Positions 1 through 23,260 of a stretch of 64,000 bases of DNA are shown here, piece after piece. Below the pieces are notes generated by a model. It was given only the letters and a program-made list of their open reading frames with translations. It was not told the origin of the DNA and made no database searches. The translations under genes were made by a program, and so were the position numbers. Location: positions 4,286,418-4,350,417 of the forward strand of contig CM035350.1 in the NCBI GenBank assembly GCA_020137815.1, given 5' to 3'. The DNA comes from Hormiphora californensis. Its lineage: Eukaryota > Ctenophora > Tentaculata > Cydippida > Pleurobrachiidae. The first letter of the stretch is position 1; each line of letters starts with the position of its first letter.

Positions 1-3000
1 TGAGGGTTGAAATTCTGGAACTGATGACTGTGTTTATCAGGAAGACGCCAGCACCACTACCACCGCTATACGTTAACGATGTCTTCCCCGTCATTATGGG
101 CATCACTATTGGATGCGCCAAGGAGAGTACCGCCATCCTCCAAAGTGGTGGGGAGTGTGTCAGGGCATTCTTTGCCCAGGGTTTCCCCCAGATAACCGCT
201 GTCAACTATAACGGTGTGACGGCCTATGGATTACACACTGCAGTTGATTGGTAAGGTACTAGACCCCGATATGTCTGAGTTTGGAGCTCTCTACGCGGGA
301 AGGTTGGTCAGTTCGCTGATCAAGCACGCTGGTACCGCCCTCAACATCAATGACATCCTACAGGCTGTACTGAACAAGCTGACCAACTGGTTAGTGTCAT
401 GGGGGATAACTAACGGGAGAGGGAATGTGGGGGGAAACAGTTTGGGGTGATGACTGAAAGACAACAATTTTTCAAATAAATAAGATTTGTCAGTAGGAAA
501 AAGAGTTGGTGTTTTTTTTAAAGTGAGAGTGGACCGAATCAGAATTGGACAAATTTGTATGTAGGTATAGAGATTAGTTTCTGAGCAATTTCGCTGTGCG
601 GTCAGACATTCTGCCAGTCCCCATACTGAGATTTTTACGTTGTTGGGAATTCCCGCGTGGTGAGTACTTTACCTCACGATAGAACTCTGGACTACATCAA
701 GTTGTTTTGGTGCTCGTTAGCTCTCTACGCGGGAAGGTTGGTCAGTTCGCTGATCAAGCACGCTGTACGCCTCAAATCAATGACATCCTACAGGCTGTAC
801 TGAACAAGCTGACCAACTGGTTCGTGTCATGGGGGATAGCTAACGGGAGAGGGAATGCGGGGGAACAGTTTGGGGTGATGACTGAAAGACAACAATTTTT
901 CAAATAAATAAGATTTGTCAGTAGCAGAAAGAGTTGGTGTTTGTTTGAGAATACTATTTTTACAAGTCCTGTATTTCAGTGAAGCACCGATGATCAAACA
1001 GAGCTTGCTGGTTGTCTTTATCAAACTGTTTAACCATGACTTGGAGGGATCAATGAACTTCCTCCAGACACTTTCCACCCCAACCGGAGAGAATGGACTG
1101 GTTTACGTCATGAAGTCTTGGTAAGTTGTAACCCCCCTTCCAGTTCTCATCTCTCAAGCTGGTATTATAGTGTACTGGTGACGTGTCACGTGTGTGCTCC
1201 TAATATCTTGATAAAAAGCAATTTGATACATGTCAGACTTCAAGGCACCACGCCTACCTACGTAAAAGCTTAATAAGCAATGTTACAGTATCTACAGTCG
1301 ACCCCCGATATACTGGGAGCCGATATATCGGGAGCCGGGAGGATAAATTTCCCACGATATAGGAAATTTAATTTATTTCACCCCGATATACCGAGCACCC
1401 CCCCCCCCCCCCGGTCCCCCTGGCCCCCAGTTCCCCACTAGGCACCGGCCCCCCCCCCCCCTTCACTCCCCCCACTAAGCACTTGCACTCCCTCCCACTA
1501 AGCACTCCCTCCCCCACTAATTACCCCCCCCCCTCCCACTAGGTGTGACATCCAAGAGTTGTTCAGTGGAGAGTACGAGACGAAAGTGGCGGTTATAGCC
1601 CTCACCAAGTTCATGCCGTTCCTTCTCAACAGTAACAGTCCCCTGGCTAACATCACTGTCAGTGATGATGAGATGAGCATTGAGGGAGGTAGATTGACCA
1701 GGAGCAGCAAGACTGTGGCAGCCGGTGTACAGATCCCCATTACTATCAAGATCTTCAAGATCCTTGTGCAGGAATTCAGTAAGTCTAATTTATACACAGA
1801 ATGTTACCATGTTACCATATATTTAATATTACGGATATCAGATTTGAGAAGAGAGAAAGAGAGTTTTCCCTTTGATTTTACTTTGAGGAATTAGAGAGAT
1901 CAGAGAGGGAAAGATGATGATGAAAAAACCCCGGAGACCCCGCCTCGCTCCAGGGCTGGCTCCAGCCCGATATTTCTGGGGGGGTGCACTAATAGTAGGA
2001 TTTGCGACCGGAGCGCCCGAAGGGCGTTTAGGGAGCTCCGCACAGGGGGGGGGGGTTCGGGGGCGAAGCCCCCGGAAATTTTTTTAACTAAATCAAGCAA
2101 ATTTTAGGGTTTTTAATGATTTGTGACGTCTACTTTCTAGATTTATGAATGCTACAATGCTCTCTCTCTCACTCAGTGATGTTCACTAGGTGATTTAAAT
2201 TCGGTTGTGATCAGTCAAAAATTTTACTGAAAATTTTGTATTTTTGGGGTGGTTTCCCAATCCAAAAGGTCTCAGACAGTCTTGGCAGCCTCGCTGCCAA
2301 GAATTTTTGGGGGGGTGTGCACCCCCCGCATCACCCCCCTGGAGCCAGCCCTGCCTCGCTCTTCCTAATGTCTTATGTCACTATAATACTAATATATCGT
2401 AATATCGTATTAATATGATGGGAAGGCACGTGGAGACATGTGTAGAATGTACACACGGTGTAAGGGTGATGACAGGACTAGGGAGTTGCAGGGAGGGAGA
2501 CAATTAATGTAGTCAGGGGTAGTAGGTAGAATATATCTTGGGGAGAGAGACAAGGAGGAGGGTAATTTTCCCAAATCTGTGGTAGTACAGTAGCTGTGTA
2601 GAATGTCTGATCTAATAATAATTGATATATCTTGTACAGCAGCATTCCAGACACATCTAAAACCCCTCTAAATACCGAATCTAAACCTGATAAACAGTGA
2701 TATAATGGCACTAAACCCAAAGTATGTAATGGGATCCCCCCACGGCACTAAACCCAAAGTATGTAATGGGATCACCCCATGGCACTAAACCCTACTTCCT
2801 CCCCCTATAGAGAACATCCTGGAGGAGAAGGAAGCGGAGAGAGCGGGAGATGAGGAGTCTGATGATGATGATATTGAGGAAGAGGAGTACGAAGAGGAAA
2901 CCCAGATCATGACACTAGCTCAAATGGCACAGTTCCTCGGCGATGATGACGATGAGGTAATTATGAGGGTTGGATAATGGATTATATATAAACTAGGGTT

Positions 3001-3262
3001 CTGATCATTCAACAATCATCATACTCCCGGCATAATTACCACTAATTACGACAAATTAACAATAATACTCTACTAATTACCTACTAATTACTCCCAGGAT
3101 GAAGACAACAAGGATGATCCACTAAATGATGTTGACCTCCACGATCACCTCTCACAGTTCCTAACCCAACTATCAACCCACGGATCTTACTCGCAACTCT
3201 GCCAGGCACTCAACGACAACGAACAAAAAGTCCTCGGATCTATGCTCGTCTCCGGTAGCTAA
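1..3262 (+). CDS. IPO9: Importin-9, C-terminal exons (5' end outside window)
   Basis: Karyopherin-beta nuclear import receptor; family members carry cargo such as histones and ribosomal proteins through nuclear pores. Exons read from splice sites: 1-389, 980-1120, 1543-1778, 2811-2956 and 3098-3262 (stop TAA). Family-like blocks are GGECVRAFF, VLDPDMSEFG, YAGRLVSSLIKHAG, the PTGENGLVYVM stretch, the SIEGGRLTRSSKT loop, and an acidic segment (EESDDDDIEEEEYEEE, then DDDDEDEDNKDD). These are followed by the typical terminal QALNDNEQKVL block. The order matches importin-9 rather than importin-5 or -7. The first exon is out of frame near 211-240: two dinucleotides (gt near 214-217 and ac/ca near 232-237) look inserted, and ignoring them restores NGDGLWITLQLIGKVLDP. 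They may be consensus errors or a real disruption. The next gene downstream is DRC12-like, same strand, about 680 bp away. Confidence 0.87.
719..950 (+). pseudogene. Degenerate tandem copy of an IPO9 exon plus its intron start
   Basis: This stretch repeats about 285-520 (the RLVSSLIKHAG...AVLNKLTNW exon and about 130 bp of following intron), with about 200 bp of unrelated sequence between copies. The second copy has single-base deletions in the coding part (ggtaccgcc to gtacgcc, caacatcaat to caaatcaat), which break the frame. Its donor is GTTCGT instead of GTTAGT. It is probably a dead exon copy inside the intron, although an assembly artefact joining two haplotypes is also possible. Confidence 0.75.
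1943..2361. mobile_element. hAT-type MITE in an IPO9 intron
   Basis: Perfect 15-bp terminal inverted repeats, CAGGGCTGGCTCCAG at 1951-1965 and its reverse complement at 2339-2353, are flanked by an exact 8-bp direct repeat CCTCGCTC (1943-1950 and 2354-2361). A CAGGG terminus with an 8-bp duplication is the hAT superfamily signature. The ~403-bp body has no ORF but carries several perfect short hairpins: CGGGGGC-GAA-GCCCCCG at 2058-2074, CGCCC-GAA-GGGCG at 2014-2026, and a 9-bp stem with a CTC loop at 2281-2301. Confidence 0.9.
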
Positions 3263-3946
3263 TATCACCATCTCACCACGTATCGTGTAGTGTCTCATCT
3301 TTATCTTTTTTACTCGTTTTTTAGCGGTTTCTCTAGATCTCATTTCTCTCTTTCTTTCTCCTTCGTGTGACTTCGTGTACTGGACGTGCGGTTATTTATT
3401 TATCATTTCTCTCCCCCTCTCGTTTCAGGGATGAGGTGACTCGGGATTGAAGTTTTTTAACTTGTGATTGAGAGTGTGTGTATGGATGTCTAATTTATAC
3501 ATTCAATTTTGAGAATTTGGCCAATTTTGAACGAAAGTTGAAAAGATTTGATATGCGTTTGAATTACCCTACCCCCCCCCCCCCCCCCTAAATCTCCATC
3601 CCCTGTCCCTTGACTAATTAGAGGCTCCTATCTCATCATTGTTACACAGTAAACACTAAACACTTTAGTGTGCTACGACGGTGAGGCAATGCACGATGGA
3701 ATGAGAATCTGAGAATTTATCACTCCCAACTCCGAGGGGGTCTACTTGGCGCGTACGAAATGTGACGCGCACGAGCCTGCTCCTAGTGTCAGCAGTTTTC
3801 GTGCACGTTTTTGGCGCGCTCCCGGAGGTAGTTTCACCGTTGGCACCGAGTGACCCGACCCCCCTTCCTAGTTCCGGCTCCCTTATCTCTCCCCCTGTAA
3901 CGGTAACTTCTTATCACCTCTCTCTCTCCTTTTAGCAACTTTAGCC

Positions 3947-4966
3947 ATGCCTCCGAAGAAGAAAAAGGGGAAGAAGAAGGGCAAAAAAGGGGAGGGAGGG
4001 GAGATGTCTGTGAAAGACAAATACTCCAAAACTCTCCAAGAAATGGACTGTCTAAAACATGAGTTGGAAACGAGAACCGAGCTAGCAAGACGGAATGATG
4101 CTCGTGCTAGTGATCTTAAACAGCAGGTACAAACATTACATGGTGTACTGGACAGTTGTTTGTTTAGTTGTTGGGGCAACCACAAAAACCTTTGTCATGA
4201 TGCATTAATGCCCCGGGTGGTTTGTCAAGAGATAACTTATCCCAGTATCATTGTTCCCCTGTTAACCCCTAATCCTTTCAGGTGACCGACTGGGAGAAAG
4301 TTGTTGCGGAGGAGCAAGAGGAGAAGCTGGACATCTCAGCAGGACATGATCAGACAATACAAGACCATGCAGAGTACGATGGCACTACGAATACACCTCC
4401 TGGAGTCCTAACCTCTCCCATCTACAGGTATATAGTTAGGGACTGGGACATCAGTCGGGTGAACTGGTGATTCCACTGTCAAATCATGGAAATGTGCCTA
4501 GTTAATGTATCAGTGAGGGGGGGGGGGGTGTTAATGTTAATGTAGCAGTGATTTTTCTAATTTTTTACTGACGACAATCCCTCCAGGTCCAGCTCGATTC
4601 GACTCAGAAGAAGTTAGAGACAACGGAGAAAGGGAAGAGTGACTTGCAGAAGAAATACGATGACACAGTGGAGAGAATGGAACGAGAAATGGTGAGAGAT
4701 ATTCGCCCCCCACTATTATAACAGCTGCTCCCGCGATTAAACACATTATTAAATTGTTCACCTCCCTCTCTCGATATCTCTAACGGTCCCTCCTCTCCCA
4801 GATTGATATGGAGCAGCGATATGAGAATATTCTAGTTGAGGCGATGGATGCTGTGGCTGGCAAGTTAGAACAGGCCCAGAGCAAGTGGAATAAGGCATGC
4901 GAGCTGGTGCAGCTGGACAACATTACCAAACTACGGGAATTCGGTCTACCAAACCTTGAACTGTAA
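3947..4966 (+). CDS. DRC12: Dynein regulatory complex 12-like coiled-coil protein (CCDC153-like)
   Basis: Likely component of the nexin-dynein regulatory complex of motile cilia. Exons are 3947-4126, 4282-4427, 4587-4691 and 4802-4966. The start ATG follows agcc and opens a lysine-rich N-terminus (MPPKKKKGKKKGKKG), typical of axonemal coiled-coil proteins. Coiled-coil follows, ending in a conserved tail with YENILVEAMDAVAGKLEQ and LREFGLPNLEL. Exon 2 needs two single-base corrections, an extra g near 4342-4343 and an extra c near 4407-4408. With them it reads EEKLDISADMIRQYKTMQST then ALRIHLLESNLSHLQ and joins exon 3 in frame. The corrected length is 197 aa, close to CCDC153. The assignment comes from overall architecture and the C-terminal block. 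Confidence 0.7.
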
Positions 4967-6045
4967 TATATAGCGTTGGAACTCTAAAAATTGGGACAAT
5001 GTGTGTGTCAGATATTTTATTATTTGAGGGATCAGATTCAGAGAATATAAATAATATATTTTACGACCAGATGTAAAGATATGATGTGATTTATCTATTG
5101 TTATGTGTAAAGTGTAAATATGTATGAACAAGCTTTTCCAGCACCCCTTATTTCCCGAGTTTCAAGTCTAAACTGTCCGGTATCGCGCTGAATCTTTCTT
5201 TCCTGCTTCGCTCAGAAAAGGCAAGAGCGGAGCGTGGAAAGTGGTCAGGCATCGCGCTGCCAGAGTCTAATCAGAGACGCTGTCTTGGTTTGTACGGTTC
5301 TATTTGATCGATACAAATATAATATAGTTACTAGAGATATATTTGCTTTGATCTTGACTCAATGACTTGTATTTACATTGCTCACTGTCTGGCGGCGCCA
5401 GACCCCGTTTTGATTCTAAAAAAGACATGAGCGCGTTCAGATCGGGTAGGCCAGACAGATTGATCCTGGCAGTGATAGGACTGCTCAACAGTACACCTTT
5501 TAGTTTTGATTGCTATTAGCAATGCTAAACGGCATTAAAATTAAGTCCTTGGCGGGATATCAAGACAGCGCCTCTCTGTTTCTGAACAAATTAAAACAAG
5601 ATTTCTAAATGGGTGTCGTCACAAATATCATATGTAATTGTAATGAAACACATCCGGTATTCACATCGTATTTACATGGTTCATTGGTTCAAGATGCAAT
5701 GTTACCACTTCGTTAATGTTCTAACCCTCCTTTACAGTTCTGTTTAAAGAGGGTCGAACAAGACAAATTACAACGCAGGTACACGCTGTCTGGTGGCGCC
5801 GTTTTGATTTCCAAATAGTGCGTTCAGCTCGAGTCGGCACAGTACATCACCTCACAGCATTCACACAACATCTAATATAATATATCCACACTATTTACAC
5901 ATGCCAGCATGTTGTTATTTTTCATACATATCATAAGTCATAACATATAAGTCATAACATTTCTAATGACAGTCATACGCTGCTCGATGCAGTTTTTCAA
6001 GTTGTAGGTCAAAAAATAATTAAAAACACATGGTCATATCAAGTT
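4967..6045. other. Intergenic, convergent gene ends
   Basis: No exon seen between the 3' ends of the DRC12-like gene (+) and NPHP4 (-). A short motif recurs: ctgtctggcggcgcc near 5386-5400 followed by ccgttttgattc, and ctgtctggtggcgcc near 5788-5802 followed by gttttgattt and a cgttcag block. It looks like two fragments of one dispersed repeat. Confidence 0.5.
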
Positions 6046-18923
<12,878 letters not shown>

Positions 18924-19078
18924 CAACTAGAATCAATACAGGGGAGGGATAATATTATTGCAGCTTAAAAAACTCTTTGATTTGAAAAGGGAAATGGGAT
19001 ATCTAGCTAACGAAATTTTGTCAGGCACTTAAACAAACACACAACCAATCACACACAAACACCATCCACACTTAATTT

Positions 19079-20695
19079 AGTCATTTTTTCCATCTTTCTC
19101 TTCGTCTTTTTTAGGTCCCTCAGTTACTGCAGAGTTGTACATGCAGCTAATTGCCTCCACCACATTTCCCTCAGTATCGGGTGGCAGCTCGTATGGTTTT
19201 GGTTTGATATCATCACTGGGTGCTTCTCCCTCCGTTGCAAGCTCAGTTAGCCTTTGTACTGGAGGGTATAATGGGGTCAGCCGGGGCGCGGGGGGGTAGG
19301 TTAGCCGTGGCGGGGGGGGGGGGGGTCAGCTAGTGACGTAATATCTGACGATAAAGCCTGAATCTTGGTGGCAGCTCTACTCACGGATATCATGTTCCAT
19401 TGACAGTACTTCAAGAGGACTCCAGAACTCAAAAACTGTATCCACAAAGTCGACACCGCTTTCAATGTTTGCAATTTGTTCCTCTAACAAGGACTGATGC
19501 ACCCGCATCTCACCCTGACCCTCTTTTCGCTGGATGTGTGTTAAAATCGAACAGGAAATTTAAGAGTTGTGCTTCACAGGATAACTGAAGAAAGACGTTT
19601 TTGTACAAAAAATGTTGTTTTTGAACTGCTTTTTTGCTCGATATGTTTCGATGATGACCTACACAGAAACACATTTTGTTCAACTTACATGATCTTCGAT
19701 ACTGTGATTCATGGATGCTTCCTTCTGCCTCAAGGTTCTCATGATTTTGTCCATACTATCACTGAGACCAGCCATACTATGCCCAAACTCTCCCTCAACA
19801 TTCTTCTGAGTGGCATCTAGTGACGAACCAGCCTTCTTCAAGTTGTACTGTTTCTTGTTGAACGCTGGTTTTAGGTTTTCAAACTTCTGTTTTAGGGCAG
19901 TTATTGCAGTTCCCAGTTCTTCATAGATGCAATCCTTGTGTTGGGTCAAAGCACACGCTGTACATACAGGCAGGCGGCAGGTGAAGCAGAAAAACTCCAT
20001 TATCTTGGCGGGGTGTGTGGGGCAATTCTCCTCCCTTTTGATTGTACTGATTATAAGTGGGGCATTCAATATCTGTTTGAAGGATAGCACTTTGTGGTGG
20101 GATGTTGCCCTACTGCGTACGTGGAAATCTGAAAAAACAGCAAACATTAGCGCCAATTGAGACGATATTAGAGCCAAACAAAATAACACAACTCGCCTGT
20201 ATGTTCTTGGCAGTAGTTTTCATTGCATGTTAAACATCGTAGCCCAGCGACGTTGCTACATCCAATGCAGTGAAGTGACCCACTAAGGTGTCCCTCATAA
20301 CAACTCGCGATGTCAGCCAGTATCTGGACAAATGATTGAGTCCTGAATGATTCAGCATTCCGACCTGCTGAGAGGACCCCACAGCTTGCACACTTCACTT
20401 TGTTCTTTCCTTCGTTAAATAAGAACGAGACGTTGATACACTCAGTGCACATGGCATGAAGACAGTGAAGAATCTTGGGAACACGTCCACTGGAAAACTT
20501 CTTCCGACATCCCTTGCAGGTTATATCCTCAACTAACTTGTCTGAGGCAATCTCTGTGTCTAGGTAGTCAACTTTCCGTGATCTTCGTTTGGAGGACTGC
20601 TTTGTTTTCTTTTTCAACTTCTTCTCAGCCTTCAGATCGGTGTCTCGAAGTGAAAGCGTCTGAAAGCCTGGTTCAAATTCCAGGACCTCCGCCAT
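19079..20695 (-). CDS. TRIM/RBCC-type protein (RING, two B-boxes, coiled coil)
   Basis: Probable RING E3 ubiquitin ligase. Exon 1 (20695 down to about 20195) has a basic N-terminus, then a RING-like finger (CKGC near the start, CLHAMCTEC, CASCG) and a B-box1 (CIGC, CLTCNENYCQEH). Exon 2 (about 20130-19689) begins FHVRSRATSHHKVLSF, continues with B-box2 (CPTHPAKIMEFFCFTC, CTACALTQHKDC) and a coiled coil (ITALKQKFENLKPAFNKKQ and on). Further exons near 19385-19530 (SGVDFVDTVFEFWSP) and about 19079-19265 end in an acidic/lysine-rich tail (EGPKKDEEKDGKND, stop). No SPRY, NHL or filamin domain is visible, so it ends soon after the coiled coil, as in short TRIMs. The 3' end lies only about 155 bp from the NPHP4 ATG on the same strand. 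The exon 1 donor is not certain. Confidence 0.8.
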
Positions 20696-20794
20696 CCTAA
20701 AAATATAAATTTAACAATTAAAATTTAAATCCTTTCTGATAAATTCAGTAATAATGTATAATGTTTTGTTGTCCTATCAGCCCCACAGGGTCTT

Positions 20795-20886
20795 TACACA
20801 GCTAAAGTCGGATTTTTTGAAGTTTCCACAAAAATTTCACATGCACGGTCATTTGGGGGTGAGAACTTCAAAAATCCGGCTTTAGT
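20795..20886. mobile_element. MITE, TAAAGTCGGATTTTTT family, copy 1
   Basis: Inverted ends taaagtcggattttttgaag and cttcaaaaatccggcttta enclose an ~50-bp centre with ttcacatgcac and catttgggggtga. The same ends and core recur near 32779-33003 and 47646-47767, and the core near 30060-30120. Each copy can be read with a TA flank, as expected for Tc1/mariner-like MITEs. TA is palindromic, so that is only suggestive. Confidence 0.8.
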
Positions 20887-21673
20887 GGATTGAGCACCAC
20901 GACTGTAAAGTTTGCCGAAAACGCTTCAAAGAGTGAGCCACAAAGTCTTTACACGCCTGACGCAGCTCTTAAAATTTTACGAAGTCAATAAGTTTTACAT
21001 TTTCTGGTGATAAGTATACTGCGTTGTGTCGTTAGATGAGCATATGAGAGTGCTGTCACCGGTGCGCGAGGGAGCTGCCTGCTTCAGTGCGATCCAACAG
21101 GATTTATAAAATAAAAAATTTCGAAAGATTTTGTCGGGAAAAAACATCGACGTCTTTTCAAAAGTGCAGTTTATTTGCACGCGAAGAGAACTTAAATCCT
21201 GTTCAATTTCATCGCGCGGCGCGTTTGTTATTTGCGCGTTCGAAATGGGAGCGCCAAAGAGCGCGACTCGTTGCCAACTTTGGTTAGAGACCAGACCTGT
21301 GGCGTTCGCGCCGTACGTAAAACTTCCCCAGATATTACAAAACACAGATTTGTTCAGGACCTGGCGGCTGAAAATATGGTGCACCGTTTTGCAATAGTCT
21401 GGTTTAAATAATGGAAATAAAACATAATGGTTTAAAGATTTTTTAACTAAATAAACTTATTTAAATCGTGTATCGCATCAAGTAATGTACGAAAAAAAGG
21501 GTTATTCTCACACGGAACACCGCGGCAAATCAGAGGAGGATTCCGCGTCAAATTAAAAAAAACACAGTTATATAAACCAACAACAATTACAGTGGGTTAT
21601 TATATATTGATGGTGCACACACCTTATTATCTCAATCAATGTGTCCTCTCACTCTCAAATGTATACTCTCTCA

Positions 21674-23219
21674 AACAATGTCTGCCGGACTACCAGTCTT
21701 ATCCAACAGCCCATCCGTCTCCTGGGCGGTCACAGCAGCCTCTAAAGTCTCGGCCAGTTCCCGGTCCCGCGGTGTAATAGTTCGGAACCGTTTTGGTGTA
21801 TTAGGCCGGGATGAATGGCTACCCCGATCACTTGAATTCCGCATCTCTTCCAGTTTCATCGTGGTAGCCTGGAGATAGGGCGGTGGTTTAGGAGCTAATC
21901 AAGATATAATGTTAGGGGATAGAGAATGATGGTTAGATCAACTGTATTCTTTCAAAATAAAAAACAACACAGGCACGGTATTGGTAACACATAAAGAGAG
22001 AGAGAGATACGGGCTTCACAACAGCTAACACACGTTTTACACAATTCAATTCAGCTGAGGTGTGGTGCCACTCGCATCTTCCAGGTATAATATATTGGTT
22101 CACAGTGTATGTTACTTTGCAATTTCCCTCCCTCCTCAAGGAAGGGGGTGAGAGAGTGTGTTGGCACCCTCCCCGAGAGGAAAACGAGCGACGGCAAAAA
22201 AGCATAACACATTGTTTTGAGTATCAAAGCCACTCGGTTCATGCATAGTGCCACTCGGCGTGTGTTGTGAGGGGGGTCAAACAGAGAGAGATGCAGAACG
22301 TGGGACATCTCCCTCCCTCCCTGTGGGGTTCATTTCCTCCCGATAACTCACCGTCCAAGTATTGCTCTGGCTACAAGGTTGGAGTGAAGTTCCAGATGTA
22401 GAGTTTGCCCCGTTACTGTGACTGGTTAGATGACAGACATAGATGAATGAGCCGGGTGAAGCTGTGCTATCCACCGCGTTGCTATGGTAAACATTGTACA
22501 TCCATTGGTGTTAGATTTTAGCCTTCTTTTTGCGATGAGAGAGGGTGAGAGAGGGTCGAGCAAGTCCATCAGCAGGACATGTGTGTGTGATGTTGAGTAG
22601 ACAGAGCAATAGTCGGAGGTTGCGAAATCAAAAAAGTAAGTCGGGGATGAAATTCAACTAATGATAAAGATTCATGCAAAATAAATTGGTAGGTAAATGT
22701 TCCACGTTCTCTGTCCAGCTGTGTGACCCACTCACAGCACAACACACAAGATAGAGAGGAGATGGGGGTATGAACCTGGAAAGTTATTCAGACCGCGTCA
22801 TCACGTGTCACACAATTGAAGCAACGCTATTCCGGTATATCCTATTGGTACTGTCGCCCCTCATGAGCTCACTCCGTGATCCTTCTCGGGGTGTCGACTG
22901 GGCCGAGTGGGCTCCCCCCGCTGCTGCACATGGTGGCAAGTCCGTCACTTCAGCTGCTTTGATGGGTGGCAATGGACCACCGGCTCCACTGGCAATTTCA
23001 CAAGTCTAATAAACAAGGGGTACAAGAAGAAGGAAAGAGGCACACACACAGGTTTTAATGTGGTGTTTATCACAACAGTTATTGACGGATGTTCAGGACG
23101 TGATTGTTAAGAGAATAATATCACAAAGAAAAGAAGAAAAATTAACCCAGAGATCAGTAAAAACGGTAAAACATGAGTTGAAGGAGAGAGAGAGAGACGA
23201 GAGAGAGAGAGAGAGAGAT

Positions 23220-23260
<41 letters not shown>

